DNA of 64,000 nucleotides from contig MSGT01000061.1 of the NCBI GenBank assembly GCA_001940825.1, positions 122,741 through 186,740 of the forward strand, given 5' to 3'. Source of the stretch: Sphaerochaeta sp. Phil3 (GTDB lineage Bacteria; Spirochaetota; Spirochaetia; Sphaerochaetales; Sphaerochaetaceae). Position numbers and translations under genes: made by a program. The notes under the pieces are model-generated. The model saw only the letters and a program-made list of their open reading frames with translations. It did not search any database and was not told the origin of the DNA. Of the stretch, positions 32,421-40,089 are shown piece after piece (position 1 is the first letter of the stretch; the number at the start of each line of letters is the position of its first letter).

Positions 32421-33512
32421 ATGAGTTTCAGAAAAGTCTTCATCGTTGTTCTCTTCTTTGCTTTGTTTGGTTTGGAATTCTGTTTTGCGGATTATGATAA
32501 TTATGAAATGTATGCTTTTGAACAACTGAACGAAAAGGAACGGGAAGTATACCAAAAGATTTCGAATGCCGTCTTGAACTGCGAACCAGTTGTTTTTGAT
32601 GTTCTTGTAGGTGCAGATGCAAATATGAAAGTGCTGTCTGCCTTTATGGACGACAATCCTGGTTTTTTCTGGGTTGAAAGTAGGTTGCGTTATAGCTTGT
32701 TCGTTGATGAGGATGGAAACGTTAGGAACTCAATTCACTTGTATTATACCCATCAAGAAGATTTGTCCTTTGATGTAGAAAGGTTTGTGGCTTTGGTCTC
32801 GAAATTCCACCAGTATATCAAGGACGATGAAAACGACTGGATAAAAATCTATCATATATATGACTATCTGGCGAAATCCATCAAATACGACAACAATTAC
32901 ATGGACCAGAGCATGTGGTCTGTATTCTTCGAAGGGATAGGTGTGTGTGCCGGGTTTGCCAGGTCTTTCCAATATCTTGCTAGACAAGAGGGCATTCCTT
33001 GCCTTATGGTTCATGGTTATGAGCGTGATTCTTCTGGGAATATCGGAACTGTTGGACATGTTTGGGTCATGGCGAAAATCAACGATACATGGTATCAGTT
33101 CGACCCAACATGGGGTTTGGCCGATGCGAATGGAAATGTTGACTTCTCGTTTTTCTGCAGATCTGATGCGAAAATGGGGATGACACATGTGATCAGGAAC
33201 AATTACCCTCTTCCGGAATGTCCTTCGGACGCTTTTAGTTATGCCCAAATGCGTAAGCGTTATATGAAAGTGTATGATGAGTCCATTGTTGTGCCAATTA
33301 TCCAGAACGCCTTTTCTAGAAATGAACTGACATTTACGTTGGAGTTTGAGAATGTAGCGGAACTTGAGAAGGCAAGGCAAAGTCTCTTGGTGGAAAAGAA
33401 GGTTTTCTCTTTGTTCAAACAGGCAGGCTTTTCAGTTTCTAACGTCCTCTATTCAACGAATAGGCAGAACTATTCGCTCAAAATCTCAGTGTCAAAGTTT
33501 GAAAGACTTTGA
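32421..33512 (+). CDS. Secreted transglutaminase-like (papain-fold) protein
   Basis: 363 residues with a signal peptide (VFIVVLFFALFGLEFCFA). The transglutaminase-core triad is visible: Cys in FEGIGVCAGFARSFQYLAR, His in GTVGHVWVMAKI, and Asp in YQFDPTWGLAD. Such bacterial proteins are proteases or peptide-crosslinking enzymes. AGAGG precedes the ATG. It follows the operon terminator by about 12 nt, so read-through or a separate promoter is needed. The C-terminal 100 residues are not recognised. Confidence 0.82.
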   Translation: MSFRKVFIVVLFFALFGLEFCFADYDNYEMYAFEQLNEKEREVYQKISNAVLNCEPVVFDVLVGADANMKVLSAFMDDNPGFFWVESRLRYSLFVDEDGNVRNSIHLYYTHQEDLSFDVERFVALVSKFHQYIKDDENDWIKIYHIYDYLAKSIKYDNNYMDQSMWSVFFEGIGVCAGFARSFQYLARQEGIPCLMVHGYERDSSGNIGTVGHVWVMAKINDTWYQFDPTWGLADANGNVDFSFFCRSDAKMGMTHVIRNNYPLPECPSDAFSYAQMRKRYMKVYDESIVVPIIQNAFSRNELTFTLEFENVAELEKARQSLLVEKKVFSLFKQAGFSVSNVLYSTNRQNYSLKISVSKFERL

Positions 33513-33516
33513 TTTG

Positions 33517-34818
33517 TCAAGTCAAAAAATACTCAAACTGGTTTGCGATGAAACTGCTTGTCTTTTCAGGCACTCCTGCGGCATTTGCATAGACAGGGAA
33601 GTTCTTGGTATGTAGTTCAACCTGTTCGAGGATTTCCTTTGCTCTGTGGGGTTTTATTCGCATTGCGGTGCTGGCAGCAGTGAAATCGGCTAGGGTGAAG
33701 CCGCTTCGTTTGCCACTCATGGTCATTTGGTGCTGGCCTACCCAAATGCTGTCTGGCCTGTAGCTGAATGTCAGGTCGTATGCTGGGGCTAGTCTCCATT
33801 TTCCGTTCTTATCCATGAGGAAGGAGATGTTCTTCACATGGTCGTCTTGGTTCCTTGCTACTATGTTGAAGCACATCCTTCTGTACAGTTCCTCCAAGGT
33901 TATGTTTCCAAGCCCCAAGGCGATGAGAGTCTCGGCTGCCTGTTCATAGCTGTTTGCACCAGGGGCGTTGAAATCGAAATGTCTAAGACCTCCCAGTGTA
34001 AGCATGTGGATTTTTGAACCATCATCACTACGATCGAAGCGCTTTGTCATGAAGTGGAAACGTCCGTTCTCAGTGAAGAGCTGTGATTCCGTCATGTCTA
34101 TGCCAATGGCCTTCGCCGTCAGGTAGTATGCGTATTCTATGTTGCAGAAACCTGTGGCATCCGTGAAGTTGTGGTCTCCGTTTCCAGATACTCCATCGAA
34201 CTTGATTAGGTAGTGTTCGAAGCCTTCCCCTGCATATATCTGACCTGATTTCATCTCTCCCGTTGTTTTGTTCCATGCAACGAGGGCCTTTGCTCTTGCG
34301 CCTCCTGCAGAAGAACCCACTTGGACGAGTTTGAGGAGTTCCGACTCGTTTGAGTCTGGCATCATGACTGATAGCTTCTTTCTAGAATCCAAGATCTCAT
34401 TCGAAAGCTTTACAAGTTCGTCTATCTTAATTTGGTCTGATTTGTTTGCAGTCCCAGTCGAAATGGCAGGTTCATATTCAAACGCTCCCATGCCTCTTTT
34501 TCCGGTGTAGCAAAGGCGCTCTATTGCATTCAACGAATCTGATTTTCGTCCTTGACTTTCCAGCCATGCGTTGATTACTGTGTTTCCAAATCTATCCGGC
34601 AGAGAATCGGAGAACGCTCCAGGCAGGCCTTTGAATGTTTCTTTCGGAAGAGCAGGGAACCTGAAGACCCTTGTTGATAACGGCATTGTAAACGGGGAGA
34701 TTTCTATTCCTGATTTCAGAAATCCTGATAGATATTCAAATGATGCATATTCCTCTCCATCGTCCAACGTAAGTGCTCCAACTTCTGTATTCCAAAGTTT
34801 CACTATTGCCCTTGTCAT
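33517..34818 (-). CDS. hipA: HipA-family serine/threonine kinase toxin
   Basis: 433 residues. Two HipA domains: N-terminal LPGAFSDSLPDRFGNTVINAWL, phosphorylatable P-loop-like VGSSAGGARAKALVAW, catalytic FNIVARNQDDHVKNISFL and metal-binding LAPAYDLTFSY. HipA of E. coli phosphorylates GltX and induces dormancy; HipB neutralises it. It overlaps hipB by 4 nt (ATGA). All kinase motifs look intact, so it should be active. It converges on the transglutaminase gene. Confidence 0.93.
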   Translation of the reverse strand: MTRAIVKLWNTEVGALTLDDGEEYASFEYLSGFLKSGIEISPFTMPLSTRVFRFPALPKETFKGLPGAFSDSLPDRFGNTVINAWLESQGRKSDSLNAIERLCYTGKRGMGAFEYEPAISTGTANKSDQIKIDELVKLSNEILDSRKKLSVMMPDSNESELLKLVQVGSSAGGARAKALVAWNKTTGEMKSGQIYAGEGFEHYLIKFDGVSGNGDHNFTDATGFCNIEYAYYLTAKAIGIDMTESQLFTENGRFHFMTKRFDRSDDGSKIHMLTLGGLRHFDFNAPGANSYEQAAETLIALGLGNITLEELYRRMCFNIVARNQDDHVKNISFLMDKNGKWRLAPAYDLTFSYRPDSIWVGQHQMTMSGKRSGFTLADFTAASTAMRIKPHRAKEILEQVELHTKNFPVYANAAGVPEKTSSFIANQFEYFLT

Positions 34819-35162
34819 TTTTCATCTCCCCATTTCCATGTTCTCTTTGGTTCTTCGTTTCTATTCCGGCTGGCTCGCTGCGGAGCTTTCTTGTTGTAAC
34901 GAAGGAAGTCTATGGGTCTGTTGTCCTGCGGAGGGGCCAGAAGCTCAAGGTTGTCCAAAAGGCCCAGGGCCCTTAGGATTCGTATGAGGGTGAGGGTGTT
35001 CGTCTGTTTGCCGTCTTCAAGGTTCGCGATGGTCTTGGATGAGATGCCTGTCATGTCAGACAACTCGTTCTGGGACAACCCCGAGTCTATTCTGTATCTT
35101 TGCAGGCGTTTTCCAAGTTCCTGCATTGTCTCTGAATCAGTTGAATTCTGAGTGATTTTCAT
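34815..35162 (-). CDS. hipB: HipB-type antitoxin, XRE helix-turn-helix
   Basis: 115 residues with an XRE HTH (DSGLSQNELSDMTGISSKTI, then ANLEDGKQT). An unusually long basic C-terminal tail (ending RTWKWGDEK) could mediate HipA contact. The ATG has no SD. A promoter with -10 TATATT ends 7 nt before it, so the mRNA is near-leaderless. It likely represses its own operon at the upstream inverted repeat. Confidence 0.9.
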   Translation of the reverse strand: MKITQNSTDSETMQELGKRLQRYRIDSGLSQNELSDMTGISSKTIANLEDGKQTNTLTLIRILRALGLLDNLELLAPPQDNRPIDFLRYNKKAPQRASRNRNEEPKRTWKWGDEK

Positions 35163-35169
35163 AATTAGA

Positions 35170-35209
35170 AATATATTGCTGATTAAGTGGTAAAATCAAG
35201 TATAATCAG
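35170..35209 (-). promoter_or_regulatory. hipBA promoter with HipB operator candidate
   Basis: On the minus strand TTGATT (35194-35199) and TATATT (35170-35175) are 18 bp apart. The half-sites CTGATTA (35179-35185) and TAATCAG (35203-35209) flank and overlap the -35, a good position for repression by HipB. Confidence 0.6.
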
Positions 35210-35227
35210 TAAGATATTTCCGTTTAT

Positions 35228-36052
35228 TTATAGGCGAATTTCCGTACCTGTGTGCAAATAAGCCAATCTGCAACCCAAGCGTGGCTTCATCTTGTCAAAG
35301 GCTTCAATGCCTGTGCAGTGGCATGTGTAGTAGGATGCCTTGCTTCTCTCCAGTTCGCATGCGACGCTGTCAATGTACAAAGGATCCTCATAGCGTTTCG
35401 CAACAGGCTCATAGAGATGGAAACCTCCAATGACATCCGTTGGATAAGCTCCAATGATATTCTTTGCTTTGTTGATTATGTTCACGATGCCTGAGTGGGC
35501 GCATCCGCAAACGAGGATGTGCCTGCCTTCTGACGATATCAAAAGGTTCTGTTCGTGGCAGAAATCGTCAGGGACCAACCTACCGCCTCTTTTCACAAAC
35601 AGGTTGTCGTCTGATTTCGGCAGTCCAAACCGCCTTATATCATTTGATAAAAGAGTGATTTCATCGTCCACCACGCATAGATCTTCAGTAAAGACGAATC
35701 TGCCGCCTGAAACGAGCGTTTTGTCTATCCCTGCATAGAATGGAATGCCCAAAACCTTGACATAGTGTCTTTCCAAAGCCTGTGGGCGTATATATATCCT
35801 TGCAGTACTATTTCCCTTCAAAAAACCCTTCAAGCCACCGCAATGGTCTACATGTCCATGGGAGATGATGGCGATATCGATGCTGGCAATATCGACACCA
35901 AGTTTCCTTGCATTCTCCAAGAACAGGTCGTTTGGCCCCATATCGAACAGAATCCTGTGTCTTTCAGTCTCAATGTACAACGAAAGACCATGCTTGCATT
36001 TGAGATTTGGCGATTCCGTCGTGTTCTCCACCAGTCCAACTATCTTCAACAT
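35228..36052 (-). CDS. MBL-fold metallohydrolase (COG1237-like)
   Basis: 274 residues. The metallo-beta-lactamase motif is SHGHVDHCGGL, preceded by ILFDMGPNDLFLENA, with CGCAHSGIVNII and IGGFHLYEP later. This matches COG1237, which includes the methanopterin-linked dihydropteroate synthase-like enzymes. AAGGA precedes the ATG at 36052; a start at 36070 is possible. It is last in a TetR-GNAT-MBL operon. Substrate unknown. Confidence 0.8.
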   Translation of the reverse strand: MLKIVGLVENTTESPNLKCKHGLSLYIETERHRILFDMGPNDLFLENARKLGVDIASIDIAIISHGHVDHCGGLKGFLKGNSTARIYIRPQALERHYVKVLGIPFYAGIDKTLVSGGRFVFTEDLCVVDDEITLLSNDIRRFGLPKSDDNLFVKRGGRLVPDDFCHEQNLLISSEGRHILVCGCAHSGIVNIINKAKNIIGAYPTDVIGGFHLYEPVAKRYEDPLYIDSVACELERSKASYYTCHCTGIEAFDKMKPRLGCRLAYLHTGTEIRL

Positions 36053-36082
36053 TGCAGTCCTTCCTGTCATCTCAAACCAAAC

Positions 36083-36628
36083 CTACAGCTCCAGCCTCAT
36101 AGAAACCACTTCCTGATAGCCCGATGTCCTTGATCTGAACCCTTTTGGGTTTCTTCCACACTCCACAAAACCAGCTTTTCTATACATGGAGATAGCCCGT
36201 GCATTGTCTGCAACCACAGACAACTCCAACTGGACATACCCGGCCTCCCTTGCGCACTTTATGCAGGCCTCCATCATTGCACATCCTATCCCAAGCCCCC
36301 AGTAGTCCTTCAGTATGCTGACCCCAAACTCCGCTCTGTGGGCAACCTTGTACCTTGTTCCAAGTACGTCCACGCCTGCCGTCCCTACAACCTTCCCATC
36401 CACAACAGCGACAAGTTCTATTTCGTTTTGGCTTGCAGCCTTGCGTTCAAGAAAACGACTCTCCTTATCTGCATCGAAAGTGTTTTCGTCAGGGTAGGAG
36501 AGAAGCCAGTCCGTTTCCGCATGCGTCTGGTTGAAGTTCTCAAGTACAGCCTTTCCATCTGAAGCCTCTGCGTTTCTAAGCAGGAGCTCCTTTCCATTCT
36601 TCAAAGCGATTCTTTCACTGTATTTCAT
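36083..36628 (-). CDS. GNAT-family N-acetyltransferase
   Basis: 181 residues. The acetyl-CoA-binding motif A reads FGVSILKDYWGLGIGCAMME, followed by LSVVADNARAISMYRKAGF (motif B). GAGGAAGAGG lies before the ATG. It resembles RimJ/RimL-like acetyltransferases acting on amines, but the acceptor is unknown. In an operon with a TetR regulator it may detoxify a small molecule. Confidence 0.87.
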   Translation of the reverse strand: MKYSERIALKNGKELLLRNAEASDGKAVLENFNQTHAETDWLLSYPDENTFDADKESRFLERKAASQNEIELVAVVDGKVVGTAGVDVLGTRYKVAHRAEFGVSILKDYWGLGIGCAMMEACIKCAREAGYVQLELSVVADNARAISMYRKAGFVECGRNPKGFRSRTSGYQEVVSMRLEL

Positions 36629-36644
36629 ATCCTCTTCCTCATTT

Positions 36645-37262
36645 TTACCTTTCGTATATTTTGAAGAACTGCCTGATATGCCGTTCTATCAGGTCCATGA
36701 CTTCGTTCTCCCTTTCAGGCTCGCGGTCACACAGGTTGATCCATGCCGATATCGGTAGGCATAGTTGGGCTGCCATTATCTTTGGGTCGTTGTCCTTGAT
36801 TCTCCTCTGACTTATGAGGAAATTCATGAGTCCTGTGAAGTAGTCCATGACATCGGCATAGTTCTGTTTGGTCTGAAGTGCTTTCAATGCAGGGTTTTGG
36901 AACTGTTCGATTGTAAGCATCCTGCGTGATTTGGATATCTGCGGATCATGTAGGATATAGCGGATGTGCCCAAGGATAATCTTCAATGCTGCTTCCACAG
37001 TGATGTTCTGCTTGTCCTTTATGAAGGCAGGGTCGTTCCAATTCGCTTGAGCAAAGATCGAATGCTTGTTGTACTGCTCCATGGTGTTCTGCACCAAAGC
37101 CTCTAGGATTTCCTGTTTGCTTGCAAAGTGGCTGTACATCGTTGCTTTTCGTATTCCAACGACATCCGCTATTTGGGAGATGGATGTGGCTTCATAGCCC
37201 TGCACTGAAAACAAGTCCAATGCAGCTTTCAGTATTTCCTGTTTCGTGTTTCCCTGTTCCAT
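36645..37262 (-). CDS. TetR-family regulator
   Basis: 205 residues. N-terminal HTH (GYEATSISQIADVVGIRKAT, then MYSHFASKQEILEAL) and a helical ligand domain. It is first of the three-gene operon and probably autoregulates through the palindrome in its promoter spacer. GAGGAAG lies about 11 nt before the ATG. Confidence 0.9.
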   Translation of the reverse strand: MEQGNTKQEILKAALDLFSVQGYEATSISQIADVVGIRKATMYSHFASKQEILEALVQNTMEQYNKHSIFAQANWNDPAFIKDKQNITVEAALKIILGHIRYILHDPQISKSRRMLTIEQFQNPALKALQTKQNYADVMDYFTGLMNFLISQRRIKDNDPKIMAAQLCLPISAWINLCDREPERENEVMDLIERHIRQFFKIYER

Positions 37263-37283
37263 GTTTCAACAACTTCCTCAGCA

Positions 37284-37312
37284 GGTATACCTTCCGACCG
37301 TTCGGTTGTCAA
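37284..37312 (-). promoter_or_regulatory. Promoter and TetR operator of the TetR-GNAT-MBL operon
   Basis: Minus strand: TTGACA (37307-37312), 17-bp spacer, TATACC (37284-37289). The spacer carries ACCGAACGGTCGG (imperfect dyad CCGA-N4-TCGG at 37294-37305), a sequence type often seen as a TetR operator, placed to block RNA polymerase. Confidence 0.7.
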
Positions 37313-37387
37313 GGGCCTATGGGCCTCACGGGTCTTACGGACATTATGGGTCGCATGGGCCTCATGGGGCGCACGGAATGCGCACGG
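37313..37387. repeat. 9-nt periodic G-rich repeat (consensus GGNCNYAYG)
   Basis: About eight units such as GGCCTATGG, GCCTCACGG, GTCGCATGG and GCCTCATGG follow each other at a strict 9-nt step. In one plus frame it reads Gly-X-Y like collagen (GPMGLTGLT), but no start, SD or stable ORF supports translation. A related array lies at 63941-63995. Confidence 0.6.
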
Positions 37388-37409
37388 ATTTTTGGAGGTT
37401 GAAGCGTTT

Positions 37410-37519
37410 TAGAGCGGTTGAGAGCGACTAGAGTGACCAGAGTGACTAGAACGTCCAGAACGTCAAGAGAGGACAGAGTGGCTAGAATGGCTAGAACGTC
37501 CAGAGTGGCTAGACCGCCA
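37410..37519 (+). repeat. 9-nt periodic CTAGA array (copy A, 12 units)
   Basis: Twelve units of consensus CYAGANNGN (for example CTAGAGTGA, CCAGAACGT, CTAGAATGG) in phase over about 109 nt. It is the same orientation as 53200-53309 and opposite to 52344-52414, which flank the RAYT gene. It lies in the intergenic space before the amino-acid transporter terminator. In-frame TAG every 9 nt excludes one coding frame. Confidence 0.8.
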
Positions 37520-37549
37520 CGTTATAACACCCACATTCTCCACAAACAA

Positions 37550-37575
37550 GAACACGGCCCCGTAGGACCGTGCTC
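37550..37575 (-). terminator. Rho-independent terminator of the amino-acid ABC operon
   Basis: On the minus strand GAGCACGGTCC pairs with GGGCCGTGTTC (two wobbles) across a TACG loop, followed by TTGTTTGTG. It is 31 nt past the binding-protein stop. Confidence 0.75.
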
Positions 37576-37606
37576 AAACCACACATAATGGAACTGAAGT
37601 GGAAAC

Positions 37607-38404
37607 TCAGTTTTTTGTGATGTCTCCACCAAAGTACTTGATTGAAATGGCGCTTATGGTGCCGTCTGCAAGGAGTTCTTCCAAAGCAGAGTTGACTGCG
37701 GCCCTCAGTGTTGCGCTGTCATCGTCCTTGCGCATTGGGATTGCAACGCTTGTAGTCTGTGGGTCTATGCATGCAATCTTGATTGCTGCGTTTGGATGTT
37801 CCTTCTTGTAATCGTAGTAGGTGACCTCTGCATTGAGCGTTGCATCTATGCGTCCTGCAAGGAGTAGCTCGAATGTCTGGACAAGGTCGTCCACTGGAGT
37901 CACCGTTGCACCGTAGCTTTCCGCAACCTGTGCGTAGGTGGATGATATCGTATTGGCCGTCTTCTTTCCGGCAAGGTCTGCCATTGAGGAGATGGAGTTG
38001 TTGTCTTCTTTCACTATGACCGCAGTGCGGTTGTAGGCATAGGGCGTTGAGAAGTCATACTTCAAAGCCCTCTCTGGTGTTATGTCGACACCGTTTATCA
38101 TGATGTCGTAGCGTCCTGCTTCAAGACCTGCAAGTAGACCATCCCATTCGCCTTCCACGAACGTGGCCTTGACGCCAAGTTTGTATGCTATGGCCTGTCC
38201 CACCTCTACATCGAACCCAACAAGATTGTCTTTCTCGTCATGGTATGTCCATGGGGCCCAGGTCCCTTCCATTGCAATGGTGATTTCACCTTTGCTCTTG
38301 ATCCTCTCCAAAAGGTCGCCCGTCTGGGTTTCCTTGGAACCGCCGGCGAATATCGTGTTCGCCATGATGAAAGCCATTAGCATGAATGTAAGTAGCTTCT
38401 TCAT
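37607..38404 (-). CDS. Polar amino-acid ABC transporter substrate-binding protein
   Basis: 265 residues. The signal peptide ends NTIFAGG. Family 3 binding-protein blocks: ITIAMEGTWAPWTYHDEKDN, LVGFDVEVGQAIAYKLG, DIMINGVDITPERA, and YDFSTPYAYN. AAAGGAG sets the start at 38404. The family binds polar amino acids or cystine. It is last of a permease-ATPase-SBP operon; the hairpin at 38417-38432 lies just upstream. Confidence 0.9.
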   Translation of the reverse strand: MKKLLTFMLMAFIMANTIFAGGSKETQTGDLLERIKSKGEITIAMEGTWAPWTYHDEKDNLVGFDVEVGQAIAYKLGVKATFVEGEWDGLLAGLEAGRYDIMINGVDITPERALKYDFSTPYAYNRTAVIVKEDNNSISSMADLAGKKTANTISSTYAQVAESYGATVTPVDDLVQTFELLLAGRIDATLNAEVTYYDYKKEHPNAAIKIACIDPQTTSVAIPMRKDDDSATLRAAVNSALEELLADGTISAISIKYFGGDITKN

Positions 38405-38416
38405 ATAATCTCCTTT

Positions 38417-38432
38417 TCCCGAGACATCGGGA
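38417..38432 (-). promoter_or_regulatory. Small hairpin beside the SBP Shine-Dalgarno
   Basis: TCCCGA / TCGGGA with a 4-nt loop sits just 5' of AAAAGGAG. It may stabilise the 5' end of a processed SBP mRNA so that the binding protein outnumbers the other subunits. Confidence 0.45.
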
Positions 38433-38483
38433 TAAAAATTGCTATGCCAAGCCAAAATAGGCTACCGTTTTCTTGGAAGTCGT

Positions 38484-39236
38484 CTAGAAGTCGTCCATTT
38501 CCATGCGATTTATGAACTCCTGTGTACGCTTTTCGCGTGGGTGTTCGAAGACCTCCTTCGTGGGGCCTTCCTCAACGATCACTCCGTTCTCCATGAATAC
38601 GGTGCGTGTCGCCACCTGGCGTGCGAACTTCATTTCATGCGTGACGACGAGCATAGTCATGCCTTCCTGAGCAAGCGTCTTCATGACGGACAGGACCTCT
38701 CCCGTAAGCTCTGGGTCAAGGGCGCTTGTGGGCTCGTCGAAGAAGATGATGTCTGGATTCGTCGCTATTGCGCGCGCTATGGCAACCCTCTGCTGCTGTC
38801 CGCCTGAAAGCTGGATGGGGTAGTGGTTGGCCCAATCGAGCATTCCAACTTTTTCAAGAGTCTCCAAAGCTTTTGCCTTTGCCTCTTCTTTGCGAACTCT
38901 TCGTGCGGTGACAAGGCCTTCCATCACGTTCTCTACGGCGGTCTTGTTTGCAAAGAGGTTGTAGTTCTGGAATACGAACGCCGTCTTCATCCTAAGGGCA
39001 CGGATCTCCTTCTTGGTCGCCTTGGCCGCATCATATTGGACACCATCGAATACGATTGAGCCGCTGTCCGCACGCTCCAGGAAGTTGAGGCATCTAAGAA
39101 GGGTCGTCTTGCCGGAACCGCTTGGTCCCAGGATTGCGACGACATCTCCTTTGTTCACCTCAAGACCGATTCCTTTGAGCACGTCAAGCTCTCCAAAGCT
39201 CTTTCGTATATCGTTGAACTTGAGAATCGTAGTCAT
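38484..39236 (-). CDS. Amino-acid ABC transporter ATP-binding protein
   Basis: 250 residues. Walker [21 protein letters not shown]-loop [14 protein letters not shown], signature [14 protein letters not shown], Walker [13 protein letters not shown] and H-loop VVTHEMKFA are all intact, as in GlnQ/HisP. AAAGGAG precedes the ATG, which overlaps the permease stop by 4 nt. Confidence 0.95.
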   Translation of the reverse strand: MTTILKFNDIRKSFGELDVLKGIGLEVNKGDVVAILGPSGSGKTTLLRCLNFLERADSGSIVFDGVQYDAAKATKKEIRALRMKTAFVFQNYNLFANKTAVENVMEGLVTARRVRKEEAKAKALETLEKVGMLDWANHYPIQLSGGQQQRVAIARAIATNPDIIFFDEPTSALDPELTGEVLSVMKTLAQEGMTMLVVTHEMKFARQVATRTVFMENGVIVEEGPTKEVFEHPREKRTQEFINRMEMDDF

Positions 39237-39913
39237 GCCGCGCTCCTTTGGTAGCCTCTTGCGTTGAGCTTCTTCTCTCCCCATGCCTGGACTTTGGTAA
39301 GTATCGTGCACATGAGAAGATAGATGATGCCAACTTCAATGTAGAGGACAAGCGGTTCGTATGTACGGGCCACAATGCGCTGGGTTTGCATGAACATCTC
39401 GGTGACCGTGATGTTTGCAGCAAGGGAAGTGTCCTTGACCATGCTTATGAGCGAGTTGAAAAGAGTTGGGAACGCTGTACGAAGCGCCTGCGGCAGGATT
39501 ATGCGCCACATGGTCTGTAGCCAGCTCATGCCAACGCATTCGCCGGCTTCAAGCTGTCCACGAGGTACTGATTCTATGGCTGCTCTTATCGTCTCGGCAG
39601 AGTATGCTCCTTCGTTTATGGAGAACACCAGAACCGCTGCAGGGAAGGGTTCTATGAGGATTCCAAGGCTTGGAAGCCCGTAGAAGACCACAAAGAGCTG
39701 AACAAGAAGAGGAGTTCCCCTTATGACCCATATATAGAAGCGTGCAAGCTGTCTTAGCACTGGAATCTTGGCTTCCTGAACCAATGCCGTTACAGTGGCT
39801 ATCACGAGGGCGAATGCGAACGAAAGCAAGGTAAGCGGTATGGTCATCTGGAGACCGGGTTTGAGAATCTTCCAGAAAGAGTCGAGCATCAGCGAAACGA
39901 CGGAATTGTCCAT
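39233..39913 (-). CDS. Amino-acid ABC transporter permease
   Basis: 226 residues with about five TM helices and the polar-amino-acid permease signatures [20 protein letters not shown] and [20 protein letters not shown]. The start at 39913 (MDNSVVSLM) has no SD but lies 6 nt after -10 TATTTT of a TTGACA promoter, so it is probably a leaderless first cistron. Confidence 0.92.
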   Translation of the reverse strand: MDNSVVSLMLDSFWKILKPGLQMTIPLTLLSFAFALVIATVTALVQEAKIPVLRQLARFYIWVIRGTPLLVQLFVVFYGLPSLGILIEPFPAAVLVFSINEGAYSAETIRAAIESVPRGQLEAGECVGMSWLQTMWRIILPQALRTAFPTLFNSLISMVKDTSLAANITVTEMFMQTQRIVARTYEPLVLYIEVGIIYLLMCTILTKVQAWGEKKLNARGYQRSAA

Positions 39914-39919
39914 GAGTCG

Positions 39920-39948
39920 AAAATACACACGAAGGGGAGATGTGTCAA
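39920..39948 (-). promoter_or_regulatory. Consensus promoter for a leaderless amino-acid ABC operon
   Basis: Minus strand TTGACA (39943-39948), 17-bp spacer, TATTTT (39920-39925), then six bases and the ATG at 39913. The expected start site is the A of the ATG. Confidence 0.75.
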
Positions 39949-40027
39949 CAAAAACCCTTCCTGAGGAATGGGGCGTCAGTGAGGGTTTTCTTCAGTATCT
40001 GTTTTTTTTGAGTCGTTTGGAAGAAAA

Positions 40028-40068
40028 GTTTCTTCATTTTGCTTCGAAAAACGCAAAGATGAAGAAAC
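40028..40068. terminator. Rho-independent terminator after tolC
   Basis: GTTTCTTCAT (40028-40037) pairs with ATGAAGAAAC (40059-40068), extended inward by TTTGC/GCAAA. On the minus strand it is followed by TTTTCTT. It closes the efflux operon 22 nt past the tolC stop. Confidence 0.85.
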
Positions 40069-40089
40069 CTTTCGTCTTGTAACCTAACG

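Noticed and set aside
33500..33540. Hairpin between the transglutaminase and hipA
   Set aside because: The stem has a bulge and is followed by A-runs; too weak to call.
37410..37519. CRISPR array
   Set aside because: The repeat unit is 9 nt with no spacers of constant length and no cas genes nearby.
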